Shown here piece by piece: positions 32,983 to 42,408 of a stretch of 64,000 bases of DNA (its first letter is position 1; every line of letters starts with the position of its first letter). Location of the stretch: contig NZ_LILB01000005.1 in NCBI RefSeq assembly GCF_001274945.1, forward strand, positions 810,959 to 874,958, in the 5' to 3' direction. The stretch comes from Viridibacillus arvi (GTDB lineage Bacteria > Bacillota > Bacilli > Bacillales_A > Planococcaceae). A program made the translations under genes and the position numbers. A model generated the notes under the pieces. That model worked only from the letters and a program-made list of their open reading frames with translations. It ran no database searches and was not told the origin of the DNA.

Positions 32983-33690
32983 TTACATAGTTGGTTGATT
33001 TAAATTTTCACGTAATTCATGAATAATTTTCTTTTCTAAACGAGAAATATAAGATTGAGAAATGCCGAGATGATCCGCCACTTCCTTCTGTGTCATCTCT
33101 TCTCTACCATTTAGACCAAAACGACATTCCATAATATAGCGTTCGCGCTCTTCCAAAATATGAATTGCTTGAAACATATGTTGGCGCTCGATTTTTTTTT
33201 CAACATTATCTGTAATAATATGCTCGTCCGTTCCTAAAATATCCGATAGTAATAATTCATTACCATCAGCATCTGAGTTGAGCGGTTCATCTAAAGACAC
33301 TTCACCTTTAGTTCGACTTGTTTTACGTAAGTGCATTAAAATTTCATTTTCGATACATCTAGAAGCGTATGTAGCGAGTTTGATATTTTTTTCAGTATTA
33401 AAAGTTTCAATTGCTTTTATTAATCCAATAGATCCAATACTGATTAAATCTTCAATTGGTGTATTTGAATTATCAAAACGTCTAGCAATATAAACTACTA
33501 AACGCAAGTTACGTTCGATTAACGTATCTCTAGCACTCATATCTCCTCTCATAAACGCCGCAATAACTTCCTTCTCCTCCTCTTTTTTCAATGGTACAGG
33601 CAGCGATTCATGACTTCCTATATAAAAAGTACCCTTCGTTCTCCAAGTAATGAACTTTTGCTGTAGCCAGTGCCAAAATTTTCGAATCAT
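32983..33690 (-). CDS. sigE: RNA polymerase sigma-E precursor (early mother-cell sigma factor)
   Basis: Pro-sigma-E, activated by SpoIIGA cleavage after engulfment signalling. The first ~22 residues ([13 protein letters not shown]...) are the amphipathic pro-sequence; FYIG (22-25) aligns with YYIG at the B. subtilis cleavage site. Region 2 includes [12 protein letters not shown] and [17 protein letters not shown]; region 4 HTH is [20 protein letters not shown]. The ATG at 33690 has AAGGGG 7 bases upstream and lies after the spoIIGA stop; the longer frame would start inside spoIIGA. 235 residues. Confidence 0.96.
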   Translation of the reverse strand: MIRKFWHWLQQKFITWRTKGTFYIGSHESLPVPLKKEEEKEVIAAFMRGDMSARDTLIERNLRLVVYIARRFDNSNTPIEDLISIGSIGLIKAIETFNTEKNIKLATYASRCIENEILMHLRKTSRTKGEVSLDEPLNSDADGNELLLSDILGTDEHIITDNVEKKIERQHMFQAIHILEERERYIMECRFGLNGREEMTQKEVADHLGISQSYISRLEKKIIHELRENLNQPTM

Positions 33691-33709
33691 GTAAAAACCC
33701 CTTCCATCA

Positions 33710-34540
33710 TTATTGACAAAGCGTTGAAACATTTAGAATGACATCTACTTGCTGTGGGAAATGATCTGATTCCCTTGTAAGTACGAAAAAACCCGGTGCG
33801 ATAAAGAAACCATCTTCCCCGTGTACCTCCCACTGATCAAAGCGGAAAGCGATTCCATAAACTGCTTTTTCTTGTACCGTTGAGAATCGAATAACCGTCA
33901 ACTTACTTTGTAACTCTTTCGGGAACATCGATAATTTGTAAGGATTAGATGATTGCCAGCTCTGTAGTGCAGTTTTTAGCACATCATCCATACGATCTTC
34001 TAAAGCACTCCAAGCAATAAAATGAACAGCCCTACCAGTTAATGGTTCGATGCAACTATTTCCTGTATCGATAAAGCCTCTTAATTGCCAACTCTGCCCT
34101 TGAAACGTCATTGTCGTATCAAATACAAGCCCACGCTCAAGCGATTGCTGTTTACTAACGGTCCATCTATTTTGTAATAGAACAAGCCCAGCAACAGCTA
34201 TAATACTGCTGGTCGACGCAAAATAGACAGTAGGCATTTTAAAAAATAGTGGCTCAAAAGCAGTTAATAGACCGCCTGCAAATAATGAAGCCACAATACA
34301 AATAACAGCACTTTTTAGCCATTTCATAAAATGAAAACCAAAAGCACTAATTGTCATCACGACAAAAGCAAAAATCATTGGTATAACAGATTGACCAATA
34401 AAGACAACGACACATGCACCTATTAGCGCGCTTAACAACAATCTTTTTCTCGACACTTGCAATGCACCAATCTTACTTGAAAAGGACAAGACAATGTAAT
34501 TGAAAATTGTATTGAGCGCTAAAATAACTTCTCCGTACAT
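33710..34540 (-). CDS. spoIIGA: Sporulation sigma-E factor-processing peptidase SpoIIGA
   Basis: Membrane aspartic protease that processes pro-sigma-E in the mother cell. Five hydrophobic segments fill the first ~125 residues; the C-terminal half is a retropepsin-like domain with D158-T-G in GFIDTGNSC. 276 residues, slightly shorter than the ~309 of B. subtilis. GGGAGG lies 7 bases before the ATG. It is co-transcribed with sigE (20-base gap). Confidence 0.94.
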   Translation of the reverse strand: MYGEVILALNTIFNYIVLSFSSKIGALQVSRKRLLLSALIGACVVVFIGQSVIPMIFAFVVMTISAFGFHFMKWLKSAVICIVASLFAGGLLTAFEPLFFKMPTVYFASTSSIIAVAGLVLLQNRWTVSKQQSLERGLVFDTTMTFQGQSWQLRGFIDTGNSCIEPLTGRAVHFIAWSALEDRMDDVLKTALQSWQSSNPYKLSMFPKELQSKLTVIRFSTVQEKAVYGIAFRFDQWEVHGEDGFFIAPGFFVLTRESDHFPQQVDVILNVSTLCQ

Positions 34541-34568
34541 GACACCGCCTCCCTATTGAAAGGTTAAC

Positions 34569-34625
34569 ATTCTATAACTTCAAAAAATGTCAAACTGTGA
34601 AGTGATTCCGCAAAAAATTGCGACA
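34569..34625 (-). promoter_or_regulatory. Candidate Spo0A-controlled spoIIGA promoter region
   Basis: On the minus strand a TGTCGCAA (34618-34625) matches the 0A box TGTCGAA with one mismatch or insertion. TTGACA is at 34588-34593 and TATAGAAT at 34569-34576. The spacing between the last two is too short for a normal sigma-A promoter. The B. subtilis spoIIG promoter is also badly spaced and needs Spo0A, so the arrangement is suggestive only. Confidence 0.35.
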
Positions 34626-34670
34626 GAAAAAAGTGAATACTGACATTTTTTTGCAGATATTTTCCGCAAA

Positions 34671-34702
34671 ATAAAAAGCTCACACAATAAATTGTGTGAG
34701 CT
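34671..34702 (-). terminator. Terminator of ftsZ
   Basis: AGCTCACACAAT / ATTGTGTGAGCT perfect 12-base stem followed by TTTTTATTTT on the minus strand, 15 bases after the ftsZ stop. Separates ftsAZ from spoIIGA. Confidence 0.93.
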
Positions 34703-34717
34703 AGTTAGATCAATAAA

Positions 34718-35884
34718 TTAACGTCTTTTTTGGCGATTACGTAAGAATGTTGGAATATCTAAAGCATCATCTTGAGATTGTGACGTTTGTGTTTGTCGAA
34801 CAGGCTCTTGATGTACTTTTACTTCTTCTTGTCTTACTTCACGAACAGCTTGTTGAGAAGCCGCTGTAACAGCTTGACGACCAGCACCGATTCCGCCTCT
34901 ACCAGCTGATCGAGGGTCTACAGGCATATCATCATCTGAGAATCCAGTTGCAATAACTGTAACGATGATTTCATCTTTCAAGTTATCATTAATTACCGCA
35001 CCGAAGATAATATTCACATCTTCATCAGACGCTGCAGATACAATATCAGCTGCATCCCCGACTTCATAAAGACCTAGGTTTGAACCACCAGTCATATTCA
35101 TTAGGACACCTTTAGCACCATGAATCGATGTTTCAAGTAATGGACTTGAAATCGCCTTTTTAGCAGCTTCTATTGCACGATTTTCTCCAGACGCAATACC
35201 AATACCCATTAATGCAGAACCTTTATCAGACATAATAGATTTCACGTCTGCAAAGTCTAAGTTAATAAGACCAGGTGTTGCAATTAAATCTGAGATACCT
35301 TGTACACCTTGACGAAGAACATTATCTGCTTCACGGAATGCTTCCAACATTGGTGTGTTTTTATCTACTATTTCAAGCAGTCGGTCATTTGGAATAACAA
35401 TTAATGTATCAACCGCTTCTTTCATTGCAGTTGTACCGCCATATCCTTGTGATTGACGTTTTCGTCCTTCAAAAGTGAATGGACGTGTTACAACGCCTAC
35501 TGTTAATGCACCTAAATCATGAGCAATTTGAGCAATAACAGGTGCAGCACCTGTACCTGTACCGCCACCCATACCTGCAGTAACGAATACCATATCTGCT
35601 CCACTTAACGCTTCTTCTAACTGTTCTTTACTTTCTTCAGCAGCCTTTTTCCCAACTTCAGGGTTTGCTCCTGCACCTAAACCACGTGTTAATTTACCAC
35701 CAATCTGTAATTTCACATCAGCTTTCGATAGTTTTAATGCTTGTGAGTCTGTATTCACGGCAATGAATTCTACACCTTGTACACCATGTTCAATCATACG
35801 ATTGACTGCATTATTACCGCCGCCGCCAACGCCGATTACTTTAATCACTGCTAGTTGTTCGACATCTGTATCAAATTCTAACAT
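34718..35884 (-). CDS. ftsZ: Cell-division protein FtsZ
   Basis: Tubulin-like GTPase that forms the Z ring. The GTP signature GGGTGTG is at 106-112 and the T7 synergy loop NLDFADVKS follows later. The C-terminal linker (~320-372, Gln/Val-rich) ends in the conserved tail [13 protein letters not shown], which binds FtsA and SepF. 388 residues. It lies 49 bases after ftsA. Confidence 0.97.
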   Translation of the reverse strand: MLEFDTDVEQLAVIKVIGVGGGGNNAVNRMIEHGVQGVEFIAVNTDSQALKLSKADVKLQIGGKLTRGLGAGANPEVGKKAAEESKEQLEEALSGADMVFVTAGMGGGTGTGAAPVIAQIAHDLGALTVGVVTRPFTFEGRKRQSQGYGGTTAMKEAVDTLIVIPNDRLLEIVDKNTPMLEAFREADNVLRQGVQGISDLIATPGLINLDFADVKSIMSDKGSALMGIGIASGENRAIEAAKKAISSPLLETSIHGAKGVLMNMTGGSNLGLYEVGDAADIVSAASDEDVNIIFGAVINDNLKDEIIVTVIATGFSDDDMPVDPRSAGRGGIGAGRQAVTAASQQAVREVRQEEVKVHQEPVRQTQTSQSQDDALDIPTFLRNRQKRR

Positions 35885-35933
35885 CTCTATTCCTCCTATT
35901 TTAGCTCATTGTGTGTAGAGAAAGCCGCCTATA

Positions 35934-37211
35934 TTATTCTAAAAATTTGGTTAAGAAATTCCGAACCTTACCAACTACGCCTTCTTTTTGCTCTTGTGTA
36001 TCATAAGCGGTTGGCACTTTTGTATTTGACTCTGTATTTTGAATTGGTCCTAGCGGTTTGTCATCGCTATAATCTCCGAGAAACTCGGATTCCATATATG
36101 CATAACGGATTAAGTTTACTGCTGATGTATATTCAGGTTCTCTTACACCGATATATTCAGGCGTGTAAACTCTTACTCTCGTTTGTAACACATGGCGAGC
36201 TAGTTGAGAAATACCTTCTAATTTGGCAACGCCACCAGTTAATACGACGCCACCTGGTAAATCTTGAATACCCATCCGATACAACTCATCGATTATCAAT
36301 TCGAATAATTCTTCCAATCGAACACCGATTATTTCGGATATGTACCTTTGACTAAATTGTTCCTTTGTATCTCCATCAATAACTGGCACTTCAAATAGTT
36401 CATCTTCTGAAGCATCGTCGTAAAATGCATGTCCATAGTCAATTTTAATCTTCTCAGCTTGTTCTGTAGGTGTTTTTAAGACAATCGACAAATCTTTAGT
36501 AATATGTTCTCCACCTACTGGAATAACAGCTGTGTGAGTGAAATGCTCATCTTTGAAAACAGCAATTGTTGTTGAACCACCGCCAATATCAATAAATGCA
36601 GTGCCTCGGTTCTTTTCATCTTCAGTTAATGCAAATTCACCTGCAGCAAGTGACTGTAAGTAAATTTCTTGTATATCCAATCCCGCTTTTTCAACGCAAC
36701 GGAGTACATTATGCAGGATTGTTTTAGAAGTAGTAATTAATGTGCCATCCATTTCTAATCGGATACCAATCATACCTCGAGGGTCTTTGATTTCATCTAA
36801 ATTATCTACTATAAATTGTCTAGGAACTAAATTGACTAGCTCTCTCTCTGGCGGAATAGACATCACTTGTGCCGATTCCATTACGCGATCTAAATCCTCA
36901 TCGCCTATTTCACGGTTGTCACTATTAACAGCAACTACCCCTTTAACAGGTTGAAGCATAGCCTGATTGGCAGGAATACCTAGAATAACTTTATTAATAG
37001 TCATCCCTATCATTCTTTCGGCTTGTTCGACCGCTTTTTTAATAGATTGTACTGTAGCATCTATATCTACAATACTTCCTTTGCGAATGCCAGTAGATTT
37101 TACATTCCCTACTCCTATTACATGTAAAGTCTCATTATTTACTTCTCCAATAACGACTTTAATGGATGATGATCCTATATCTAGTGATACATATAATTCT
37201 GAGTGACTCAA
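35934..37211 (-). CDS. ftsA: Cell-division protein FtsA
   Basis: Actin-like ATPase that tethers FtsZ to the membrane. Phosphate-1 loop SLDIGSSSIKVVIGE at the N terminus, adenosine-binding GGVVLTGGVAKLEGI near 330, and the C-terminal amphipathic membrane-targeting helix (VGKVRNFLTKFLE). 425 residues. Upstream gap to sbp is 97 bases and may hold a promoter, but I see no convincing one. Confidence 0.97.
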   Translation of the reverse strand: MSHSELYVSLDIGSSSIKVVIGEVNNETLHVIGVGNVKSTGIRKGSIVDIDATVQSIKKAVEQAERMIGMTINKVILGIPANQAMLQPVKGVVAVNSDNREIGDEDLDRVMESAQVMSIPPERELVNLVPRQFIVDNLDEIKDPRGMIGIRLEMDGTLITTSKTILHNVLRCVEKAGLDIQEIYLQSLAAGEFALTEDEKNRGTAFIDIGGGSTTIAVFKDEHFTHTAVIPVGGEHITKDLSIVLKTPTEQAEKIKIDYGHAFYDDASEDELFEVPVIDGDTKEQFSQRYISEIIGVRLEELFELIIDELYRMGIQDLPGGVVLTGGVAKLEGISQLARHVLQTRVRVYTPEYIGVREPEYTSAVNLIRYAYMESEFLGDYSDDKPLGPIQNTESNTKVPTAYDTQEQKEGVVGKVRNFLTKFLE

Positions 37212-37308
37212 TCTGTGGCACCTCCTTCAACAACTCTTATCAATATTCTATTGTAAATTGAGTAACTTGTCTAAATAAATTCCTGTTTTTTCGAAAAAAT
37301 TCCTTCTA

Positions 37309-37677
37309 TTAGACTGCTTTTTCAGATTGTTTTGCTTTTTTATCGTTCCATTTTGATAATAATATCCTTCTTATGATAGCAATATTTTGGAAAAGTCGCA
37401 CTCCAAAAGCGAAAACGGCTGCCAAATAAAGATCTACACCTAAGTGAACTCCTAAAAAAGCTAATCCTGCTGCTAAAGCAATATTAAAGAAAAAACCTGT
37501 CACGAAAACATAATCATCATATACTTGTTGTAATTGTGCTCTTATCCCACCAAAAAGAGTATCTAAAGCTGCAAGGACTGCAATTGATAAATAACTTTCA
37601 TAAATTGTAGGTATCTGAACGTCAGTTAACAGACCAAGGGAAATACCTAATAGTAAACCTAGTAACGGTAACCACAA
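37309..37677 (-). CDS. sbp: Small basic membrane protein Sbp (DUF1290)
   Basis: 122-residue membrane protein with four hydrophobic segments and a basic C-terminal tail (KWNDKKAKQSEKAV). It sits between ylxX and ftsA as in B. subtilis; its function is unknown. The start is TTG: GGGGG lies 8 bases upstream, it is 3 bases after the ylxX stop, and no ATG or GTG is available in the frame near it. Confidence 0.88.
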   Translation of the reverse strand: MWLPLLGLLLGISLGLLTDVQIPTIYESYLSIAVLAALDTLFGGIRAQLQQVYDDYVFVTGFFFNIALAAGLAFLGVHLGVDLYLAAVFAFGVRLFQNIAIIRRILLSKWNDKKAKQSEKAV

Positions 37678-37680
37678 ATC

Positions 37681-38400
37681 CTATTCCCCCTTTGTCGTTT
37701 CTGATAAAAATTTATTATGAAAAGATTGATCAAATCCATTTAAAGTTACCTTCTTTTGTGGTTTTCCAATTGATAAAGTTAAATTATCAAGATAAAAATC
37801 ATCTGCAATGGATGAAGATTCCAAATAACTTGCAAGTTTATTAGCATCCGCTAAAGTACTTGTACCAATAGTTATCATAAATGGTGGTGTTCGAACAGCC
37901 AAACTATTAACAGTTGTTTGTCCATTAATATCACGAATAGCTGTCGTTTGAACGATTCTCTTACGATCAATCACAACTGCATTGCCCTTAAAACGATTAA
38001 TATCATTGACAAGCTTTACTAATAAATCTGGCGAGATATTTGGAACTGCTTGTCCTAATACCTTTGCCTCAGGTGAAGCATCCACTCTAAGCACTAAACC
38101 CGGAGATGTTATTGCTGTTAATCCAGCTTCTTGTTTCAACCCTTGAACTGTTTCCCTCAATATGCGATCTGGACTATCATTATCCATATTCTCATATTTA
38201 CTGATCGTGGAATTTAATTGCTGAATGTTTGCTAACAGTTCTGAATGACGCTGCTTTTCTAGCGATAGTTCCCGGCGAATATCCCATAAATCACGTGTAT
38301 CACGTTGTTGTGGATTTTTCACTGTGTTATACTGCATCGCTAACATAAATCCAATGATGAATAATACGATGATGAACGGTGTATGCATTTTACGCTTCAA
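37681..38400 (-). CDS. ylxX: DUF881 family protein (YlxX)
   Basis: One N-terminal membrane anchor (~8-22), a coiled-coil stretch (~45-80) and a C-terminal DUF881 domain (VLRVDAS..., LVNDINRFKGNAVVIDRKRIV). Likely extracytoplasmic and bitopic, similar in layout to division proteins such as DivIB/FtsL. Function not established. Second of two DUF881 paralogues in tandem, 25 bases after the first. Confidence 0.88.
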   Translation of the reverse strand: MKRKMHTPFIIVLFIIGFMLAMQYNTVKNPQQRDTRDLWDIRRELSLEKQRHSELLANIQQLNSTISKYENMDNDSPDRILRETVQGLKQEAGLTAITSPGLVLRVDASPEAKVLGQAVPNISPDLLVKLVNDINRFKGNAVVIDRKRIVQTTAIRDINGQTTVNSLAVRTPPFMITIGTSTLADANKLASYLESSSIADDFYLDNLTLSIGKPQKKVTLNGFDQSFHNKFLSETTKGE

Positions 38401-38425
38401 TCTAACGCCTCCTTACCTTAGGCCA

Positions 38426-39154
38426 TTAAGAATTTCCTTGGACGGCAGGCATGACGAGCTGCTTACTACCATCTATCGTCACAATAATATTATCATCAAT
38501 GAGTTGGTCATAAACGCCACCTGCTAGTGTTAAGCCTGCAGACAATACCTTTGGGTCACCTACTGCTTCAATGACAAATGGTGCTGGGAATTGGTCATCA
38601 TCAATCGTGATAACTGGACCATTACATTTTATATAAGAATTAGCTTTTAATCGATGACCATTAATGGCAATCGCTTGAGCTCCAGAAATCTTTAATTCAT
38701 TTAATACTTTGAATACGTGACTTTCATGTACAATGTAGTCATTCGGGTTAACCGATTTCGGATCATATTCAGCATCTTGTAGCGTCACTGTCACACCATA
38801 TCCTCGACCTGGTATTTTACCAAGTAAAAGGCGTAGATCATCAGCCTGCTTTACTAAATCTTTATATCCTTCTTTACTACCCGAAAAGTCTTGTTCATAA
38901 TCTTTTATTTTTTGTTGTAATAGTAATTTTTCTTCTTCAAGTTCTTTATTACGTTCTTGTTGAGCAATTAAACCTTCACGTAATTGTTCTTTTTTTTCAA
39001 AATCAGAAGAGTTTGTTTCAGTCATCGTCGTATCTTTTGTCTTTGCCATATTATAGGCATACGCGAAAAGAAAGCCCAGTGCAATCGAAACTACTAAAAA
39101 GGCAAATTGATGTTTAAACGAATGACGTTTTTTATTGGCCGGTTGTTTGGTCAT
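38426..39154 (-). CDS. ylxW: DUF881 family protein (YlxW)
   Basis: N-terminal membrane segment (~14-35), a long charged coiled coil (~50-110) and a DUF881 domain (GVTVTLQDAEYD, HVFKVLNELKISGAQAIAING). Paralogue of the next gene; the pair probably arose by tandem duplication. Its start lies 23 bases inside divIB, so translation is likely coupled. Function unknown; context says cell division. Confidence 0.88.
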   Translation of the reverse strand: MTKQPANKKRHSFKHQFAFLVVSIALGFLFAYAYNMAKTKDTTMTETNSSDFEKKEQLREGLIAQQERNKELEEEKLLLQQKIKDYEQDFSGSKEGYKDLVKQADDLRLLLGKIPGRGYGVTVTLQDAEYDPKSVNPNDYIVHESHVFKVLNELKISGAQAIAINGHRLKANSYIKCNGPVITIDDDQFPAPFVIEAVGDPKVLSAGLTLAGGVYDQLIDDNIIVTIDGSKQLVMPAVQGNS

Positions 39155-39926
39155 CTACTTCCTCCTTTGAAGTTGGTTTACCATATTCACTCGAATACGA
39201 GCGATAGAATGAACCTACTTCTAAGTCAATAACCCCTTTTTCACCTTTTTTGACTTGCGAAATAATAGATGGATAATACCGCAATTTCTCAGCCAATGTC
39301 GTAATAGTTGCACGAACTTCAAAACCATCATTCATAAATAAACGCACCGCATAAGGATTGGATTTCGTTGGAACAGCATTTACTTGAGAAATTAAAGTCA
39401 TTAGTTCTTGATCGACCTTGTCCAACTGTTTAATCATCTTAAGTAATAAGGCGTCTTCTTTGAAACCAACCAAGATGGGTAAATTCAAATCACGTGGGAT
39501 TTCATCTAAGCTGTAAATCACACCATTTTGCAACACCAAATTATATTGACCACCATTCTTAATAAAAGCTTTTTTATCATACTCTTTTACTTTTATAGTC
39601 ACAGTGTTTAACCAATTACGTTCAACTGATACACTCTCGATCCAATCTTTTTTTTGAAGGGTCTCCTCAATATTTTTTGGCTTAAACCCCCACAAAGAAT
39701 CCCCTACACGGATGTTACTATGCTTTGTGTAGTATTCTGCTTTTTTTAATTGACCACCAGTTACTTTAATTTCCCCTATATGACTTAATGATGATTGAAA
39801 ATAAAGAAGTGCCAGTAAGATAATGCCGAAAATGGCTAGCAATATTGTAAACCGCTGATTCGTCCGTTTTTTACGACGTTCACGAAGCGTAGGAATACGT
39901 TCTTCTATATCTATAATTTTCTCCAT
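39132..39926 (-). CDS. divIB: Cell-division protein DivIB/FtsQ
   Basis: Bitopic division protein linking FtsL/DivIC and PBP2B. Basic cytoplasmic N terminus (RERRKKRTNQR), one membrane helix (~27-46), a POTRA domain (IGEIKVTGGQLKKAEYY...WIESVSVERNW) and the beta domain, then an acidic tail. The ATG at 39926 (MEKIIDIEERIP) has GGAG 8 bases upstream; the GTG three codons earlier overlaps that site. 264 residues. Confidence 0.94.
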   Translation of the reverse strand: MEKIIDIEERIPTLRERRKKRTNQRFTILLAIFGIILLALLYFQSSLSHIGEIKVTGGQLKKAEYYTKHSNIRVGDSLWGFKPKNIEETLQKKDWIESVSVERNWLNTVTIKVKEYDKKAFIKNGGQYNLVLQNGVIYSLDEIPRDLNLPILVGFKEDALLLKMIKQLDKVDQELMTLISQVNAVPTKSNPYAVRLFMNDGFEVRATITTLAEKLRYYPSIISQVKKGEKGVIDLEVGSFYRSYSSEYGKPTSKEEVDDQTTGQ

Positions 39927-39950
39927 ACTGTGCACTCCTTCCTCTTTTAT

Positions 39951-41000
39951 TTATACTCTTTTTGTAAAATTCCAAATTACACCGACTATAAGCCAAGCGG
40001 ACATTAGGGATGAACCACCATAACTTATAAAAGGTAAAGTAACTCCTGTAACGGGTAGTAAGCCTGAAACAACTCCAATATTCAAAAACGCTTGAAAACC
40101 TAGCATACTAATCAATGCTGCAACACTGTAATAATAGCTTAATTGCTGCGTTCTGACGGCCAAAGCATAACCGGAGTATAATGCCACCGCAAAGGTTATA
40201 ACGATCAATGCTGCGCCTATAAAGCCTGTTTCCTCAGCAATGATAGAAAAGATAAAATCATTTTGTGGTTCGGGTAAGTAGAGATACTTTTGCCTACTGT
40301 TACCAAAACCATGTCCAAACAAACCAGCTGGCCCAATTGCAAGTAGGGATTGGATTGCTTGGAAGCCGCTACCTAAAGGGTCAGACCAAGGATCCAAATA
40401 GGCCTCTATACGCTTTAATCGATATGGAGCCGCCATTATTAAACCCACTAAACCACTTATACCAATCATTATTAGAAAAACGTAAAAACGAATTGGATAA
40501 CCAGCTATAAAAAGTAAAGCAAAGGATGATACGAGTAAAATAAACGCAGAACCAAAATCAGGTTGCAGCATTATAAGCGCTGCTGGCAATAAAATCAAAA
40601 CAAAGTGAATTAATTGAATAGTTCTTTCCGTACTTTTCTTACGTGCTAATACAAAGCTTAATTTTACAAGCAATGCAATCTTAGCAAATTCAGCAGGCTG
40701 AATACTAAGGGGTCCAAAAGCAATCCAGCTTTGAGAACCATTTCGCACGGCGCCTATTCCAGGAATCAATACCGCTATTAAAAGTAAGAGTGAAAATATG
40801 TACAGTATTGTCCAACTTTTTTCCATTCTTAGAAGGGAGCTATTGGAAACAACATAAAATGCTGCGACTGCCACACCTAGATAAATTAGTTGCTTAAAAA
40901 GAAAAGGGGCAGTATTACCATAGTGTACCTTGCCCCAATAAGTCCCTGCAGAATAGACGAAAACAATGCCTATCAATGTCAATAAAATGATTGCACTCAT
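39951..41000 (-). CDS. spoVE: SEDS peptidoglycan glycosyltransferase (SpoVE/FtsW type)
   Basis: Polytopic SEDS protein (about ten membrane segments) that polymerises lipid II together with a class B PBP. Family motifs: WIAFGPLSIQPAEFAK, DPWSDPLGSGFQ and the C-terminal FISYGGSSL. Synteny (murD, SEDS, divIB) is that of spoVE; it could equally serve vegetative division. The first ATG (41000) has no ribosome-binding site. Nine codons upstream a CTG at 41027 follows an AAAGGA at the right distance and directly follows an in-frame stop, so translation may start there (adding LNQRERTLF). Confidence 0.9.
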   Translation of the reverse strand: MSAIILLTLIGIVFVYSAGTYWGKVHYGNTAPFLFKQLIYLGVAVAAFYVVSNSSLLRMEKSWTILYIFSLLLLIAVLIPGIGAVRNGSQSWIAFGPLSIQPAEFAKIALLVKLSFVLARKKSTERTIQLIHFVLILLPAALIMLQPDFGSAFILLVSSFALLFIAGYPIRFYVFLIMIGISGLVGLIMAAPYRLKRIEAYLDPWSDPLGSGFQAIQSLLAIGPAGLFGHGFGNSRQKYLYLPEPQNDFIFSIIAEETGFIGAALIVITFAVALYSGYALAVRTQQLSYYYSVAALISMLGFQAFLNIGVVSGLLPVTGVTLPFISYGGSSLMSAWLIVGVIWNFTKRV

Positions 41001-41058
41001 AAAAAGTGTGCGTTCACGTTGATTCAGCTATGGCATCCTTTCTGTTGTTCAAATTTCC

Positions 41059-42408
41059 TTACAACTTCATTGCAGCTTCGATGAACTTATCACCACGTAC
41101 CTCAAAAGTTGGGTATTGATCCCAGCTTGCACATGCAGGAGATAATAAGATAACATCTCCTTCATTTGATAAATCTGCTGCTTGTTTAACACCTGATTCC
41201 ATATCATCAGCATATGCTATTTTTTCAACACCACACGATTCTGCGAATTCAGCAAATCGCTTAGCTGTTTCCCCAGCTACGACAACCGCATGAACATTGC
41301 CCATATGTGGTCTTAGTTCTTCGAATGAGTGCCCTCGATCTAAGCCACCTGCAAGTAAAACAATCGGCTGTTTAAAGGCTGCTAACGCACTGCGAGTAGC
41401 TAATGTATTAGTTGCTTTAGAATCATTGAAGATTTTACGACTTTGCCATTCTCGAACAAATTGTGTACGATGCTTAACACCCGTAAATGATGATAAAACA
41501 TGCTCAATCTTATCTTTCGGACAATCCATAATTATCGCTGCAGCAACTGCTACTAAAACATTCTCTAAATTATGTTGTCCAGGAAGTGCTATGATGCTAC
41601 GTTTGATAAATGGTTTACCTAACCAGTAAATCATGTCATCATCCGCACTTATTCCTAAATAATTTATACCTTTTGTTGTGAATGGAACTTTATGTGCATG
41701 TGATTTATTCGCATAACTTACAACTACTTCTTGATCTGCATTATAGATTAAATAGTCTGATGCATCCTGATTGCGTGTTACAGCAAATTTAGCATTACTG
41801 TATTCTTCCATTGAACCGTGATAATCAATATGCGCTTCGTATAAATTCGTCCAAATCGCAATTTTCGGCTTAAATCGTTCAGTACCCATTAATTGGAATG
41901 AGGATAATTCTGTAACGACTACATTATCTGCTGTAGCATTTTCAGTGACTGAACATGCTACTGTACCTATATTTCCAGCAATGAGAGGATTTAAACCACC
42001 TTGATTTAAAATATGGTAAAGCAAGGTGGTCGTTGTTGTTTTACCATTTGAACCCGTAATACCAATCATTGGAGCCTCGCTTATTAAATAAGCGAGCTCT
42101 ATCTCAGTCCAAATTGGAATACCTCGTTTTACAGCATCTGCTACTAGAATGTTTGTATAAGGAATCCCAGGGTTTTTCACAACTAATTCGAAACCTTCAT
42201 CTAGTAAATCTTCTGGATGACGGCCACAAATCACTGTAATTCCTTTTTGTAACAGACGCTGTGCATCAATGTTCTCTTCAAAAGGTTTAGCATCATTTAC
42301 AGTAACGAAAGCGCCCATTTTATGCAGTAATTCCGCAGCTGCGACACCACTTTTCGCTAACCCTAGTACAAGTACTTTTTTATGTTCCATCCCATTTACG
42401 CTTTTCAT
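41059..42408 (-). CDS. murD: UDP-N-acetylmuramoylalanine-D-glutamate ligase
   Basis: Adds D-Glu to UDP-MurNAc-Ala in the cytoplasm. The Mur ligase ATP loop TGSNGKTTTTTL is present, with the central HRTQFV and the C-terminal LLSPACASWDQY motif of MurD. ATG at 42408 (MKSVNGMEHKK) has GGAGG 7 bases upstream and overlaps the mraY stop by 4 bases; the longer frame would sit inside mraY. 449 residues. Confidence 0.97.
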   Translation of the reverse strand: MKSVNGMEHKKVLVLGLAKSGVAAAELLHKMGAFVTVNDAKPFEENIDAQRLLQKGITVICGRHPEDLLDEGFELVVKNPGIPYTNILVADAVKRGIPIWTEIELAYLISEAPMIGITGSNGKTTTTTLLYHILNQGGLNPLIAGNIGTVACSVTENATADNVVVTELSSFQLMGTERFKPKIAIWTNLYEAHIDYHGSMEEYSNAKFAVTRNQDASDYLIYNADQEVVVSYANKSHAHKVPFTTKGINYLGISADDDMIYWLGKPFIKRSIIALPGQHNLENVLVAVAAAIIMDCPKDKIEHVLSSFTGVKHRTQFVREWQSRKIFNDSKATNTLATRSALAAFKQPIVLLAGGLDRGHSFEELRPHMGNVHAVVVAGETAKRFAEFAESCGVEKIAYADDMESGVKQAADLSNEGDVILLSPACASWDQYPTFEVRGDKFIEAAMKL

